This document shows positions 22,467-35,737 of a stretch of DNA of 64,000 bases, in pieces. This DNA comes from Macrostomum hystrix. Its lineage: Eukaryota; Platyhelminthes; Macrostomidae. Location: contig CATNEN010000024.1 in NCBI GenBank assembly GCA_950097015.1, positions 5,966,001-6,030,000 of the forward strand, in the 5' to 3' direction. Made by a program: the position numbers and the translations under genes. The notes under the pieces were generated by a model. It was not told the origin of the DNA and made no database searches. It saw only the letters and a list, made by a program, of their open reading frames with translations. Within the stretch, counting starts at the first letter, position 1. Every line of letters begins with the position of its first letter.

Positions 22467-23920
22467 GCAAATGTAATTTTTTTCATTTAGTAATAATTAA
22501 ATTATAATAATTGGCCCACGGGAGACAATTTGGCTTTGGCTTAGAGGATTTTCCCACGCAATTTAGGCCCTTAAGGGCCAGCCCATATGTCCCAGTGTAG
22601 TATGTCCATTAGCAATAATACTTCTTAGTGCACTACTTACTCATCACTTCAAATATTTCTTACAGCAAGCGAAAAAAGGAATAAAAAGGAAATTCAACTC
22701 CTTGTTTTGCATAGCGCTTTTATTTTAATTTTCATTAACAAATAACAGTTCATTAGCAGATAAGCAAAGACAAAAAAGATGTACACAAACTGACGAACCT
22801 ACTTCTAGTAGATAATGCGGATATTTATTGAAAAGCGAAACGTAACTTCATTAACTCAATTCTTGATTTAACTGTGCGCGCATGAGAGAAAATAACAGCA
22901 TGCAGATCAAAAACTGAGCATTTTAAATACAATAAAAGAAACAACAGAAAGATAGGTTTGAAATATTCCAGTTGAAAATTCAAATTAAACAATATAAACC
23001 CTATACTATGTAAATACGTAAAAATGTAAGGACATTTTAGCAATCATAAAGCATCATAGTTGTATTAACGAGTGTTTATATTTGTTGCAATTATTCGTAG
23101 CTTTGAAAATCATTACTTTTTTGTTAATACGTTGAACATTTGAAAAAAAACACATATTTATAGTGCATAGTTAAGCGATCGAAATTAGTTTTTTTCTGAA
23201 AGCATATAAATTGAACACACAAAACTTTGATCATTACGGGTAGTATGCATAAACTCAATCATTAAAGACGAAAATTATGTTTTTATTTTTTATTTTATGA
23301 AAAGAAGAAGCTTATGTAAGACTGTATTTTTTATAGTCTGTTATCGAAACATAGTCACAAAAACTACACACAGTTTACCTGAAAAAAGCATTAGTACATT
23401 AAAAGTTGCTCGTTAATTAAATTCATCAGCTAAATCCTAGATTACTTGGGTCTTCAATTTGCTATGGCCTTTAATATAAAAGTACAATGTAAGTTTTAAT
23501 GAAAAACCATAAGTGTAATGCTTTATTCAAAATTGACAATGCATCACGACACTTACAAAGAGTAACACAAAAATATATATTTGCGACAATGTCAGTATAT
23601 ACAAGTATTTATCTGCAAACAAAATTATTTTAAAGAACAATCAATTTAAATAGAAGAGTGTGAACTTAAGTTTGCTTGAAATCAGTCTGCATAATTAGAT
23701 TGACCCTGGAAGATTACATTGTTACCATTAGTGCATAATGTCCTCTAGCGAATCCCTATATTACCTAGCATAAGCCTTATAAACACTGCTCACAGTAGTC
23801 TTGAATGAAGTTTTGAACGCTGATTTCTTACCTTGGTACTATGCGCTACAACACAAAGTAGTGAATGCCAAAAAGTACAAAATACTTAGTTTATTAGTAA
23901 ACCTCCGTAATTATATGCTG
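22467..23920. other. AT-rich gene-free stretch
   Basis: About 1.45 kb of strongly AT-rich DNA with many short A and T runs. No coding family, RNA gene, transposon or tandem array was recognised. Confidence 0.5.
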
Positions 23921-24345
23921 GTAGGCTGGACTGGTGCTGGGAGCCGATCTGCTTGGCTGGACTGGTGCTGGGAGCCGATCTGCTTGGCTGGACTGGTGCT
24001 GGGAGCCGATCTGCTTGGCTGGACTGGTGCTGGGAGCCGATCTGCTAGTAGGCTGGACTGGTGCTGGGAGCCGATCTGCTTGGCTGGACTGGTGCTGGGA
24101 GCCGATCTGCTTGGCTGGACTGGTGCTGGGAGCCGATCTGCTTGGCTGGACTGGTGCTGGGAGCCGATCTGCTTGGCTGGACTGGTGCTGGGAGCCGATC
24201 TGCTAGTAGGCTGGACTGGTGCTGGGAGCCGATCTGCTTGGCTGGACTGGTGCTGGGAGCCGATCTGCTAGTAGGCTGGGCTGGTGCTGGGAGCCGATCT
24301 GCTAGTAGGCTGGGCTGGTGCTGGGAGCCGATCTTCTGTAGGCTA
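23921..24345. repeat. 31-bp minisatellite
   Basis: About 13 copies of a 31-bp unit containing GGACTGGTGCTGGGAGCCGA and TCTGCTTGGCT. Some junctions read CTAGTAGGCT, adding bases. It lies 500 bp downstream of the LENG8 stop. The open frames across it are a by-product of the GC-rich repeat. Confidence 0.95.
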
Positions 24346-24857
24346 GGCTGTTGCTGGAAGATCTAGTGCTGGTGGTACACAGCTTGGAGTGTTGGCTATT
24401 ACTACGAATATACAGTTGAATTTCCAGGATGTGACGAAGTCGGACAACCCGTCACAGGTAGCACTTTGTCGCTTATTAATTGGGTCGAGTTGGTTGCGTT
24501 GAGGAGACTTTAAGAACAATCGAGTTGATAATGCGAGATGGACGCTGTCATAGCTCACTGGCGCCACAAAAGTTTAGTTGAAATAAATTAGTCCTCATTA
24601 GAAATGAAACTGTTGAACAATGCTTATTAATAAGAGCTAGATGTGAAATAGACCGATGCCGAGCCCCCACAGATTGAAGCTGCTCAGCAGAATACTCCTG
24701 GAGTCGATGGCTCGCGCCTCTTCTCTCACACTCTCTCTCACATGGTAGATTGGGGAGCACGCATTGTAGAAAAGAAAAGCAGTAACTGGGGAAAACACAT
24801 TGGACTGGCTCTCAGGAAAGATTTCTCTCCTCATTTTCTCTCTCTATCTCTCAGCGC
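24346..24857. other. Downstream flank / 3' UTR of LENG8
   Basis: About 510 bp after the LENG8 stop codon (minus strand runs right to left). The part nearest the stop is rich in GA on the sense strand (CTCTCTCT on plus). No other gene was recognised. Confidence 0.4.
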
Positions 24858-27800
24858 TCAGGCCGACTGTTGGATAGACTGCACAGGGCAGGTCTTGCAG
24901 TCGATGAGGCCGGCAGCCTGGTCTACTGCTGACTCGGGCACACCCGAGCCGGTTAAGAAGGCCAGACAGGACTCAGTGTCCGGGAAGGCCAGCTCGGACT
25001 CAACGAAGGCAATGGGCACTGTTGGCCGGTATCTGGGCGCAGGTTAGTGGGAGAGTGGCGATGTTAGAACGAGTCCGCATAAGCGGCTTCTATTCTATAT
25101 GCCTTTGCCGAAATGTGTAGGAAATAGAAATTGCTTAACTGTTTTGTAAGTTAATAATAATAATAATAATAACCACACTAAACGCTAAAATACGAGATGC
25201 GAAAACTTGAAAGTAGTTGGCTTCGACATACAGGTACACAATTAGCAATATCATTGCATTTTTTGCAATTATTGCAATATTATTGCATATTGCAGTTACA
25301 AGAAAAATGACTAAAGGGACACAGTAGAATTCCGATGTCGACCGCGGCGCAGCTGTGACGCTCGCAATTTTGAACGATGCTCTCGATGCGATTAGTTGGC
25401 ATCTGACTGTTTTGATCTGCTTCTGATGGCTTACGGCTAGCTGAAATGGGTTGGCTTTATGCGACAGTAGACGAGGACACAGCGAGGAGGGACAAGGCAC
25501 CCAGGCGGCCCTGCTGGTAGGGCGCTTTTAGAGCAGTTGCTTAAAGCTAAGGACTTTTGACCGAGACGTCGGGAGTTCAAATCCCAACAAAAAAGAAGCA
25601 ATTCGTGTCCTTAAGCAAGGCATTTAATTAGCAAGGCAAATGAGAATACCAGCATTTGGGGTAGAAATCTGGGTGGTTGTGGCGGCCTCCCCAGTCCATG
25701 GATCGGATAGTGGACAGCTTTGAAATAGCCCCCAAGCTGTATTGGGCAAGATGCGGGCAATGCGAATTTCGGAACAGAAAAAATGCATTACTGCAGTATG
25801 AAAACAACTGTCAGTTTTAAAACTCAACCTGCCCTCGTCCGCAATATTTTCGCTTCGTGTCATCATTACATAATATTTTTGTTTAACTCACGACTTCACG
25901 ATCGCCTTCAAGGCCAAGACGCGCTCCCTATCCAAAAACCAGTTCACAATGTGCGCGCAAAAGCCCGGCGCTGAGTTGTAAAGCTTAAAAAATGTGTGAT
26001 AATTGTTTAGAGACCATGCGGAGCGCAATTTTAGAGCAAACTTAATGCACGGGTGACTCTTAGACTCGGGCGTCAGCCGGCCAATGGTCGTGGTCAGGTC
26101 TGCAATGGAATTCGGGAGAGGGCAAACTGCTATGCCGCTTTCTGAAGCACTTTATCTACCATGCTGCTATCAACATGAACAATGCCCATATCCTATAATT
26201 CAATGAACAATGTCAATGAACAATGTCCCTAGTTCCCTCAACAATGTCCCTACTTTAATCAACAATATCCCTACTTCAATCAAAAATGTCCCTACTTTAA
26301 TCAACAATGTCCCTACTTCAATCAAAAATGTCCCTACTTCAATCAACAATGTCCCTACTTCAATCAACAATGTCCCTACTTCAATCAACAATGTCCCTAC
26401 TTCAATCAACAATGTCCCTACTTCAATCAACAATGTCCCTACTTCAATCAACAATGTCCCTACTTCAATCAACAATGTCCCTACTTTAATCAACAATGTC
26501 CCTACTTCAATCAACAATGTCCCTACTTCAATCAAAAATGTCCCTACTTTAATCAACAATGTCCCTACTTCAATCAACAATGTCCCTACTTTAATCAACA
26601 ATGTCCCTACTTCAATCAACAATGTCCCTACTTCAATCAAAAATGTCCCTACTTTAATCAACAATGTCCCTACTTCAATCAACAATGTCCCTACTTTAAT
26701 CAACAATGTCCCTACTTCAATCAACAATGTCCCTACTTCAATCAACAATGTCCCTACTTCAATCAACGATATCCCTACTTCAATCAACAATGTCCCTACT
26801 TCAATCAACGATATCCCTACTTCAATAAACGTATCCCTACTTCAATCAACGATATCCCTACTTCAATCAACAATGTCCCTACTTCAATCAACGATATCCC
26901 TACTTCAATCAACGATATCCCTACTTCAATCAACGATATCCCTACTTCAATCAACAATGTCCCTACTTCATTTAACGATATCCCTACATCAATCAACGTC
27001 TCTACTTTAATGAGCAATATCCTGAAGCATTTTGACTGAGCAATGTGTTATAAGCAAGCATTATCCTTTTGTTGCCCCTGACAGTAACAGAGCATGTCAC
27101 TAACGTGTAATGTCGTGGGTAGACATGAAGTAGAGGATACGATAAGCGGTGAACTCCACACTACGACCCGGCACGCCCTCTTCGTAGAGCGTCTTCAGCT
27201 GTGAATTGCACTGATTAAATTCCTCCCGATCATTGGCCTGCAGAGCTACCTCGGCATGGGTCTCGTACACTCGCACAGTTAGGCGATCGCGAATGCACTG
27301 CACAGTTAGATCCTGTCGAATGGATTTGAACTGTTCGCACACGTACAAGTAGTCGGCCGACTTAGTGACCCATTTCTGCACTACCAGGGCCAGCGCTCGT
27401 TCCAGCGTGGCGCGAGACCTTACTACTGAGGGATCCGGAGCGCTTGTTAGGCGCAAGTATTCCTTCTCTAGCTGAGTACTACTACCCACTATGCTCAGAC
27501 GTTTCCAATCAATGTCGGCCGCATCGTCGCCCTGCCTAAGGGCGCAGAGCGAGTCGGCTACGGAGCCCGTCCACTGGCGACGCAGCAGCTGCTGCTTCTG
27601 CTGCTGCACCTCCTCATTCTGGCGCTGGCTGCGGCGGCTGAGTTTCGAATCCGAATTCGGCCAATTGCCAGTCGCCAACTGCTGACCTCCGCGGCCACCG
27701 CGACCGCGGCCTCGGCCTTTGCCACGACCGGCGCCGCCGCGACCCGCGGGTACCCTGGCCGGCGGAGCTGGGCTCCTCCTTGACGCCTTCCTCATCGCTG

Positions 27801-29787
27801 ATGTCTTTGCTAACATCGCGGCAACGGCCTAGCCGACCGGCCAGGGGACCGCTGCGGCGACCCTTACCACCAACTGGACTGCGGCTCCGGCTCCAGCTGC
27901 GGCTGCGCAATCGCCGATTCTCACCGCGACGCATACCGCGCCGTCTAAGCATTGACGACGTAGCCGAAGCCGACGCCGCAGCCGACGCCGATGATGTTGT
28001 AGGCGAGCTGGAATAGGGCGAACGAGATCTGGACCTAGAAGAGCGAGAGCGAGATCGCGATCGACTAGCCCGCCGGCGCCTCCGCGGTGGAGGCGAGCGC
28101 GAGCGGGATCGGGATCGGGGGGATCGACGACCGCCGGACGAGGCTGCGGGAGATTTGCCTCCCTGTAGCAGCCAAGGCGGTGTCGGACGCTGAATTAGCT
28201 GCGTTGGCGGCGCCGGCAACTTGGCGCCATTGAATCCTGTCGCCGTCGCGGGCTGCTTTTGCTGCTGCTGCTGCGCGCCGAAGCCGCTGCGGCCGCGACC
28301 ACGTCCGCCGCGTCCGCTAAACAGACTGCCGATGGCAGCTGGCGAATCGGTGGCTGCAGGCTTCATTGATGACCAGTAGCCGAAGCCCTGCCTTTGCTGC
28401 TGCTGCTGCTGGTTGTGTTGCTGCTGCTCCGAGGTTTTTGTCGAAAAACTGAAAAATATCAATATTATTCACAGCATTAAGGACACAATGCTGAAATATT
28501 CGCATATCGCATAGAATTGCTAAGTTCTCTGGTTCTTACCCGGCCCGCATGTCTGCTATATCTAGAGAAGGTAGCGGCTCGACGTCCCAATTAATAGAAT
28601 GGGCCATATTTTTCTCGGAAACATAATTGATCTTTTGCTTTAGCAGCCGTTCGATACTGTCCTTCTCGGCGTCTGAACTAACGGAGTTGAACGCTCGACT
28701 GATATAATGTCTGTGGGTCGGAATAGGCGCAGCGATTGGCGCACTCGTAGTTTAACGCAAAAAAATTACACATGTTGGATAATTAGGCTTGATAGGCGTA
28801 ATGCTATTAAAACATAATTGGCCAATTTTTTTTGTTTTAAAGCTACTGAAGACGCAAGATTATTTTAAGAACTAAGACGCCAGCGTAGCCACTATGAATA
28901 ATTGATTTCGGTAGTTAGAAAAGCGAAACTATTTACTTAAGGCAGCTAAAGCCACTCACTTAAGTGATAGAGGCCAAGTACTGCTGTCGTTCAAAGACAC
29001 CGGTTTCTGATTGGCTGGTGAGGGAGGCGGCGCAGAGAATCTCGGCAGACGCGGAGCGACCCCGCTGGCGCCGGCAATGCCACCTCCGCGAGACTGGCTT
29101 GTTGACGACATAGTCACAGGAGCGAATGTAGGCAGGAATTTACCTACGGGACCGAAGCCGCCGCCTCGCCTAGGACCAATGAGAGGTGGCACTGATCCAG
29201 TTTGAGCAGTAGAAGCTGCAGCTGGCGTAGTCGACCGCTGAGCGTCTTGTTTTGAAGAGTTTTGAAACTGAAAAAATGTCGCCCGATGCGTCTGAGAATC
29301 TGGCGGCGACGGCGAATCCGACGGAGGAGGCGGCGGCGGCGGCGGTGGCGGTGGCGGAGGAGGCGGCGGGGGAGGCACTTCGCCGGGGGGCGGAGGCAGG
29401 GGACCTCCGAAGCGACTCCTTGACTGCAGCTGGCGCGGCAGCAACGGCGAAATTCCTCGAAGAGCATCGGTACGCTGACAGATGGGAAGCAAAGTGACAA
29501 TAGGGGGCCGATAAAGTTACAAAAGTTAACACACCTTTAACACACCTACGAATCCATATCGAAATCCTTAAACCTGTTTCCTAAAGTCAAAACTCTAGTC
29601 TCAAAATCTCATTGGCTTTCTCTAAAATATAATTAGACAAATGGCGCCTTACCTGATCAGGCATGCGTTGCTCAGAGGACGACTCGTAAGCACTCGGTGA
29701 CTGCTGAAACTGGCTGGGCTGGAAGTACAAATTATTGTACGTCTGCCAGTCCATTGTTTTTGGGTCAACTGATCCGGGGGTAGACAT
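24858..29787 (-). CDS. leng8: LENG8, SAC3/GANP-domain RNA-processing factor (7 exons)
   Basis: Exons 29787-29653, 29474-28960, 28710-28540, 28448-27868, 27797-27105, 26099-25892 and 25032-24858 join in phase throughout to 825 aa (human about 800). Order: proline run (about 79-96); the LENG8 motif HYISRAF to INWDVEPLPSL (about 217-265); an Arg-Ser-rich tract; an RGG tract (487-506); then the SAC3/GANP PCI-like domain (562-825) with EYLRLTSAPDPSVVR, EQFKSIRQDLTVQCIRD, VYETHAEVAL, EFTAYRILYFM, LDRERVLALKAIVKS and the final LIDCKTCPVQ. Relatives (yeast Thp3/Sac3, mammalian LENG8) work with PCI partners in nuclear mRNA processing and export; the role here is inferred. The 70-nt intron 4 (27867-27798, donor GTAAGG) resolves what looks like a frameshift. 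Intron 5 holds a 21-bp minisatellite and intron 6 a SINE. TTTCCAG at 29824-29830 may be a 5' UTR acceptor. Confidence 0.96.
25503..25760 (+). mobile_element. tRNA-derived SINE, copy 2, in LENG8 intron 6
   Basis: Box A-like TTAGAGCAGTTGC and box B-like GGGAGTTCAAATCCC are followed by AAGCAAGGC, ACCAGCATTTGGGG and CCTCCCCAGTCCATGGATC, the shared SINE body. It is inserted antisense to LENG8, within intron 6 (25891-25033). Confidence 0.85.
26195..27015. repeat. 21-bp minisatellite in LENG8 intron 5
   Basis: About 38 copies of a 21-bp unit with ATCAACAATGTCCCTACTT. A-to-T and CAAAAATG variants recur in blocks. Towards the right the ACGATATCC subtype takes over. It fills about 80 % of the 1,005-nt intron. 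Since 21 is divisible by three, open frames on both strands are repeat artefacts. Confidence 0.97.
27798..27867 (-). other. 70-nt mini-intron 4 of LENG8
   Basis: Donor G|GTAAGG and acceptor GACATCAG. Removing 70 nt moves the frame by one and joins SRSPVG to AMRKASRRSPAPP, leading into the RGG tract. It is GC-rich with a weak pyrimidine tract, so the acceptor choice is the least certain. It is the only donor-acceptor pair I found nearby that has a consensus donor and the right length modulo three. Confidence 0.75.
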
Positions 29788-29823
29788 TTTTTAGCTTTAA
29801 GGTGCTTGCTTGCTAGATTCAAT

Positions 29824-32125
29824 CTGGAAACACATTAACAGGAAGGATTGATTGCATTTTACTTGTTTCAAATGCATGACCTACTGTCTTCAATCCAACC
29901 TTAATACCAGCTTAGAATTAGAACTTTGAACCCACTCAAAAGTAAACTGTCGGAAGACATATATAATTAGCATTAAGAACAAAAAAGTATAGTTTCCGAT
30001 GTACTAGGCATATATGGTATATCTGTTTGCTAAAGTACTTGTTGGGAGCTAAGGTGCATGTGACTCACACACACATCGTACAAATATGATTGTGTTAATT
30101 GGGTACTATAATGTTAGGTTTATATAATTCTATGCTTCAACGTCATAGAACACATGCTTAAAAAGAAAAAAAGAAAAATACATAAAATTTTTTTTTCAGA
30201 AATTAAAGCTAAGTCTATAATAAAAAAGCAATACATTTTAACTAACTATAAATATATAAAATTCCTTAGTATTATACCAAATAATAACTAGACCAAGTTT
30301 TAGTTCTACAAATGGAAACATCCCTAAATACCCTATAAACTCCAAAAATGATTGAAAGTACTTAACTGAGTCAACAAGACACTTTTAGTAAAGTATAAGT
30401 TAATACTTCAGCTAATAACCTAATTAGCTTTTTATAGTTTGTTTGTTCAAATAATGTTTCATTCTGTTTAGTTGGCACCCAATTAGCACTAATGTAGAAT
30501 CTAGAATTGCCAAAATTGAACTTCAAATCAATGTATATTGACTGACTAATTCTACATGCACAGATAGCAGATAAATGAAATACAATAAAGTTCTATGATT
30601 ATTTATATATAATTCAGTATAATTGTTTTTCAAACAATTTAGTAAAATCTGACTTTTCTACACTTTATTTACATTAAAACAATCATTAAACTTTGTTAAC
30701 CCATAGCTAAAACTTCCTTTTTTTGGAGCATTGACTTACCTAGAACCCATAGTCAGCAAGGTCACAATGTGTGATCCAGAAAAAATGTACCAAAAAAAAT
30801 TTCACTATGCACCAACACTAAAAGACTAGATACAAATCACAGAACAAATAAAAGTATTGACTGATGACAACATGATAATACTGTTGAATAGTTTAACCCT
30901 AAAACAAACTAAGTATTATTTTTTTAATGTGTCAATATGAAGAAAAAGAAATTCAGTAATGATAAGGGAGACAAGTAGCACACAATAGAAAAATATACAA
31001 TATCAATTGTTATACTGAAATTTAGCTTTTGTTTTTTGGAACAATTATTGACTTAAGTTTGTACTAATCTTGTTTGCTTTCAGAAGCATTATTGTGTATA
31101 TATGCACAAGAGTCAGCATAAGCAAGTCTTGCAAGTTGGACCATGATATGCATTGATTGCACTAATGTGCACAAGTAGCACTAGCATATACATGTATGAT
31201 GTAAATATATACTGATGTGTTTTACATGAAGGTTAATGAGCATGCAACTAATTTTCCTGCTATACAACCACCTTTCTGACTATAGTCTAGAATATATAGC
31301 CCTTTAATTACTTTACCAAGCTACCAAATAGCCATAATCTAGATCATAGCATAGTGTATGCTAAACTAATATTTTTGTACACTAAGAACTACTCTTTTCA
31401 TGCCAACACCCAGAATTTTTGCCAAGTGTATACCAATATGCCAATTCAAAAAAAAAGAAAAAATTAGATTATATATTCATAATAATAACAAAATGAAATG
31501 ATATATTTTATTTTTATAAAAGGTATATTGGATTTATTTAGATAAATAAGAGTAGAATATTTTATTTCACCTAATTATCACAATCTTAAAATTGCTGGCA
31601 TATTTCATTTAAAAGCAAGATTTATTTATTTTATTGATTAATAAGTTCACTTGCAACTTAGTGCTTACATACACTAAGTGGAATCGAAGACCCAAATGTA
31701 CACTAAACTAGTTTGGCATACAGGCTACCTTCTAGATTATAGCCAAATAGTTTACCACTAATTCAATGCATCACTAAATTTAATTTACTAAAGTCACTCA
31801 AATGACTGATTGACTGGTTATTTGACTTTTGCATGAACTACTAAAAAGTAATATGGGAAACTGATAGGGATTGACAAGTGAATAGTAAATCTACAATATA
31901 GCTAATAATGACATAAGAATGATTCAATCTAGCTAAGTTTAGGCCTCATCAAATTTACAATATCACCAATCTAAATATTAAGCTAAAAATGTTTCTAGAA
32001 TATGGCTAATTAGTGGTATAACTTTTTTACAAGGCAATGTGTTTTTTTATAATTAAAAGTGGAACACTAATAATATTGAATCCCAAAAATACAATTTTAA
32101 ACTCCTTTAGTTTAATAAAAAAATT
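29824..32125. other. AT-rich gene-free DNA upstream of LENG8
   Basis: About 2.3 kb of AT-rich sequence. It probably includes the LENG8 promoter near its left end. No open frame with family features, tandem array, or tRNA-like sequence was seen. Confidence 0.5.
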
Positions 32126-32818
32126 GGCAGGGCATATTCCTATGGTCCTGTGCCGATAATTTTAATTTTATCCACACGGATCCATGCCGATAATTTTCTG
32201 CTTAGGGGGGCCTATCCACATGCCAGCTTGTATGAATAGGTCTAAAACTTTTTATATAAATATGCTGTGCCATTAATTTAAATTTTATCCACACGGTTCT
32301 GTTCTTTGAATTGAGGCCCTTTTGGCTTTCGGGTTTGAATGTTTTGTTGAACCCTTGAGCCAATAGATCAACAAAGTTGCTAGTGTGTTACAACAGTGTT
32401 CTACATTTTGATCTACACATTCATTAACCAACAGTAATGTCATCCTTTTTTTATTGTAATAACAACTTACTAAATCTTTTGTCATTGTTTGTCATGTTTT
32501 CATTCTAATTATATTGACTTACAACAAAGTAAAAAGTCTATCAGAGAAAATCATACAAGTCAACCAGCAGAATTCTAGTCAGCACCAAACTCGTCACACA
32601 TTTTATACATCATTATTATTCTTTTACATTATGCATTGATAGTGTACACTATACACTATACTCCGAAGCAAAAGCCTTATGCTCAGAGAAGAATAGGTAG
32701 GGACTTGAAAGTAGACCTATTCATACAAGCTGCCGTGTGGATAAGCAGAAAATTATCGGCACAGATCCATGTGGATAAAATTGAAATTATCAGCACGGGA
32801 CCGTGGGGCATGGGAATA
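32126..32818. mobile_element. MITE-like element with about 120-bp inverted repeats
   Basis: The left arm (32126-32250) contains TGTGCCGATAATTTTAATTT, ATCCACACGG, GCCGATAATTTTCTGCTTA and GCTTGTATGAATAGGTCTA. The right arm (about 32690-32818) contains the same blocks in the same order when reverse-complemented. The spacer is about 430 bp without coding features. A third partial copy of the ATTTTATCCACACGG block lies at 32282-32297. The arms differ at many positions, so the element is old. No transposase is present and target-site duplications could not be fixed. Confidence 0.75.
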
Positions 32819-35214
32819 AGCACTTCCTAAAAAATTAGCTAATCTAGGATGCTCCTAGGTTGTTTTTCTGCTAGGCCTATGTGTAGTGTAGAATGAATTG
32901 AATAAAATGAATTTATGTAAATTGACTTAGTTAAAACTACACTCAATTCAGAAATATGTTAAACCACACTTTTGAGTGAGACCAAATTTTTAGCTGCCCA
33001 TGCAATGTCTCAATCCATTGCATAGGCCTATTGCACATAAGTCAAAATCCACTTGCAGGTTTGAATTGAGGGCTGGAGGGACAAGCAGCAGTGTGATTGT
33101 TGCACATGCACAGCACAGTGTGAGAATAAAAGTGCCTTTCTGAGTGGCCTGAAAGTAATTTGCATTCCAGTATCACACAGTATCACTGGAAGTATGACTT
33201 CCAGTATCACATGAGTGTGCGGTTCAACATGTTTCTGATTATATATTTTATGGGCCTATGCCTATAGTTTAATTTGAACCTTGTATGTCTAGTTGTAAAC
33301 TTATATTCAAAAACTTAGGTCTAGACATCTTGCTTCTGAAATCCCCATGACGAATGACGATGACAAATTTCTAGACTTAAATATGGTTAGGTCCAGGTTA
33401 GGACGTCATCCCAATAAACTCATACTGTCATAGTCATAGATATAATATATATCGATATTCTTGTTCTTGTTCGATATTCATAATCGAAGAAATTACAGAG
33501 CATAAGGCTTGAGATTTGGTACTAAGTTCCAATCGGCATCTAAACAAAATGTTTATAATAGCCTAGCACAACCGAAGTGACAAACTGGTCTGGTCGAATA
33601 AAATAAATGCGCTGTTTAAAAGTTCAAAACGATAGCTCCTGTAAAATCAGCCCAGTCAGTATGATTAAAAATTTTGTTTGGACGACAGTTAAATTTTAGC
33701 TAAGGTACCTCCATAAAACAAAACATAAACATAAAAATGTGTCTGATCTCCTTTTTTTAACTAAAACTTTTTCTCAGATTTTTTTATTTTGTTGTTTTAT
33801 TTTGTAAATCAACTCAGTTAAAGTTTTTAACTTAACTTGCGCGGTATTTTGACGCGGTTAGACTAAGGCTCGTTTAACAGTCATTCAGTTGATTCAAATT
33901 ATTTCGTTTTTGATGCACTTTCATGCGTTGTTTTAAAGAATGGTCGTAAAGAAAGAATGTACGATCGTGTTTTTTGCCTCGTGTAATGACAAGTGTAAAC
34001 TAGCCTTAGCAAAGCAGTCCCACTTGTTAATACATGAATAATAGCATATTTCTGGCCCGAGAAATTTAGAAAGCAACAGTGAACTCTGGTGTGGAACTAT
34101 ATGTAGGACGCAACAGGTAAATGAAGTATTACTAATATTTTAGTATTAAATAGTATAGTAATCCTAGAATAGTTCATTTTTTGTGAATTACCAGAAAATT
34201 GTACAATTTATCAAAAGTATTGATTAGAACATTTTGTAATAAATCGTTCGTAAAGCAACATCTGCTTCTTAAGCTTAAATCGAGCGTTTATGACTCGAAA
34301 AAATATCGATGAGAAATATACGTCGTGAACTTGGTGTTTCAACACTTCGTAATCTAAATGAAGCATTTACTACTGAATTTGTATTTAGTAGTAAGATTGC
34401 ATAGGAAAGTTGCTTAATATTTCTCTTATGCTTTTGATGCTTTCCATTATATGCATAGTAAAGTGATAAAATTAGTAAAGGCATCATCAGGCAAGCAGGA
34501 CCTTTCTGAAAATTAAAAAAGTAATCGCTGTTTGAGTTAAAAATTCCTGATAGAGATTCGTCTGGAACTCCTTTTTTTCTTGCAGCGCTTAGTTATTGAC
34601 GTCCTGGCTCAAAGGGTGTACTAAAAGCTGCTGTGTCTATAAAAAATGGCGTCTTTAGGTGATCAGCGGGAGTGCAGGATTAAGAGAAAATAGCTGCAAG
34701 ACTCCGTATTCCACAGAAGCGGAATTGATTAATGTCGAAGGTAGGACCAGCATTTACGAGTTTTTGGTCGCTTCCCTAAGATAATTAGCTTTGAAACAAT
34801 TTTATAAATGCTTCGATTCATAGACATGGGCATTGTGTGTTTGAGACTGCGATTATCCGATAATCTTCGTACCTAGGTTTTCATTCGTATTTTCTATGGG
34901 TTTCTATACGGCATGAGTTAGCGAATAATTGTCACTGTATGCAGATGATTTCATTAAAAAAATTCCAACTTTACCTGACAGACAAGTCGGGAGACAAAGG
35001 AAACCAATAAACTATAATGGATTAATATTTCCCGAACCGAACTAGAAATCAACCTGTCAATTGGGCACGCAGCCTAAACGGAAATTCAAATTTCTCATCA
35101 ACATGGTAAATTAAAAATTAGAAATGGTCTACAGAATTTCTAATAAACGAAAAGTCTCAAGGGACTGACGCTTGTAGAACTGCATCCTAGTGTAAACTTC
35201 ATTGTATTTTTACA
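32819..35214. other. AT-rich gene-free DNA
   Basis: About 2.4 kb with no recognisable gene, array or transposon. A short direct repeat of an AGTATCAC block occurs at 33168-33213. Confidence 0.5.
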
Positions 35215-35400
35215 AGGGATCCTTCACCCACTGGGTTTTAGAGTTTCTTACTTCCGGGTTGAGAGGTCGGGAGTTCGCATCTCAGCACAAGGGAAAAATC
35301 GTCCTTGAGTAACACAATCTGAATGTTTCAACAACGATATCACCATCAGTAAAGGGTAAAAAAATTGGGTAGGTGTATAGCAGTAACACATAGCAATTGT
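35215..35400 (+). mobile_element. Decayed tRNA-derived SINE, copy 3
   Basis: A tRNA-like head with degraded box B (GGGAGTTCGCATCTC) is followed by CCTTGAGTAACAC and CACCATCAGTAAAGGGTA, weakly matching the order of the SINE body elsewhere. Diverged and probably truncated. Confidence 0.55.
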
Positions 35401-35737
35401 AGTCAATATAGTACCCAAAACGGTTGCTAGTAGGTTTTTACTGTTTACACAGTTTCCTTCTAATTACCAACCTGTAGATATTGCATCTCCTAATGATGGC
35501 TTGTTATCGGAATGTTGCTCAATAGACCAAGACATTGCAGTTAGATAATGCAGTTACAAAATGTCACGCTGAATAATATTCAGGTCGGGCCCTGAACATC
35601 TGCTACGATAATTGACGTGCTTCTTCGCGACTAGTTGAAACTCTAGTCAACACAAGCGTGCATATCTTTCTTAGAACTCTAAATACTTTCATCGTCTTAA
35701 GCCTATGTATCAGTGCGCCTATGTGCACCCACTCAGC

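Noticed and set aside
26200-27010. Open frames of over 200 codons on both strands (INNVPTS and LIEVGTL repeats)
   Set aside because: A 21-bp minisatellite keeps frame. It lies inside LENG8 intron 5, whose flanking exons join in phase without it.
27614-27797. True frameshift or sequencing error in LENG8
   Set aside because: A 70-nt intron with a consensus GTAAGG donor restores the frame. A 72-nt alternative (GTACCC to GTCAG) would not change the frame and was discarded.
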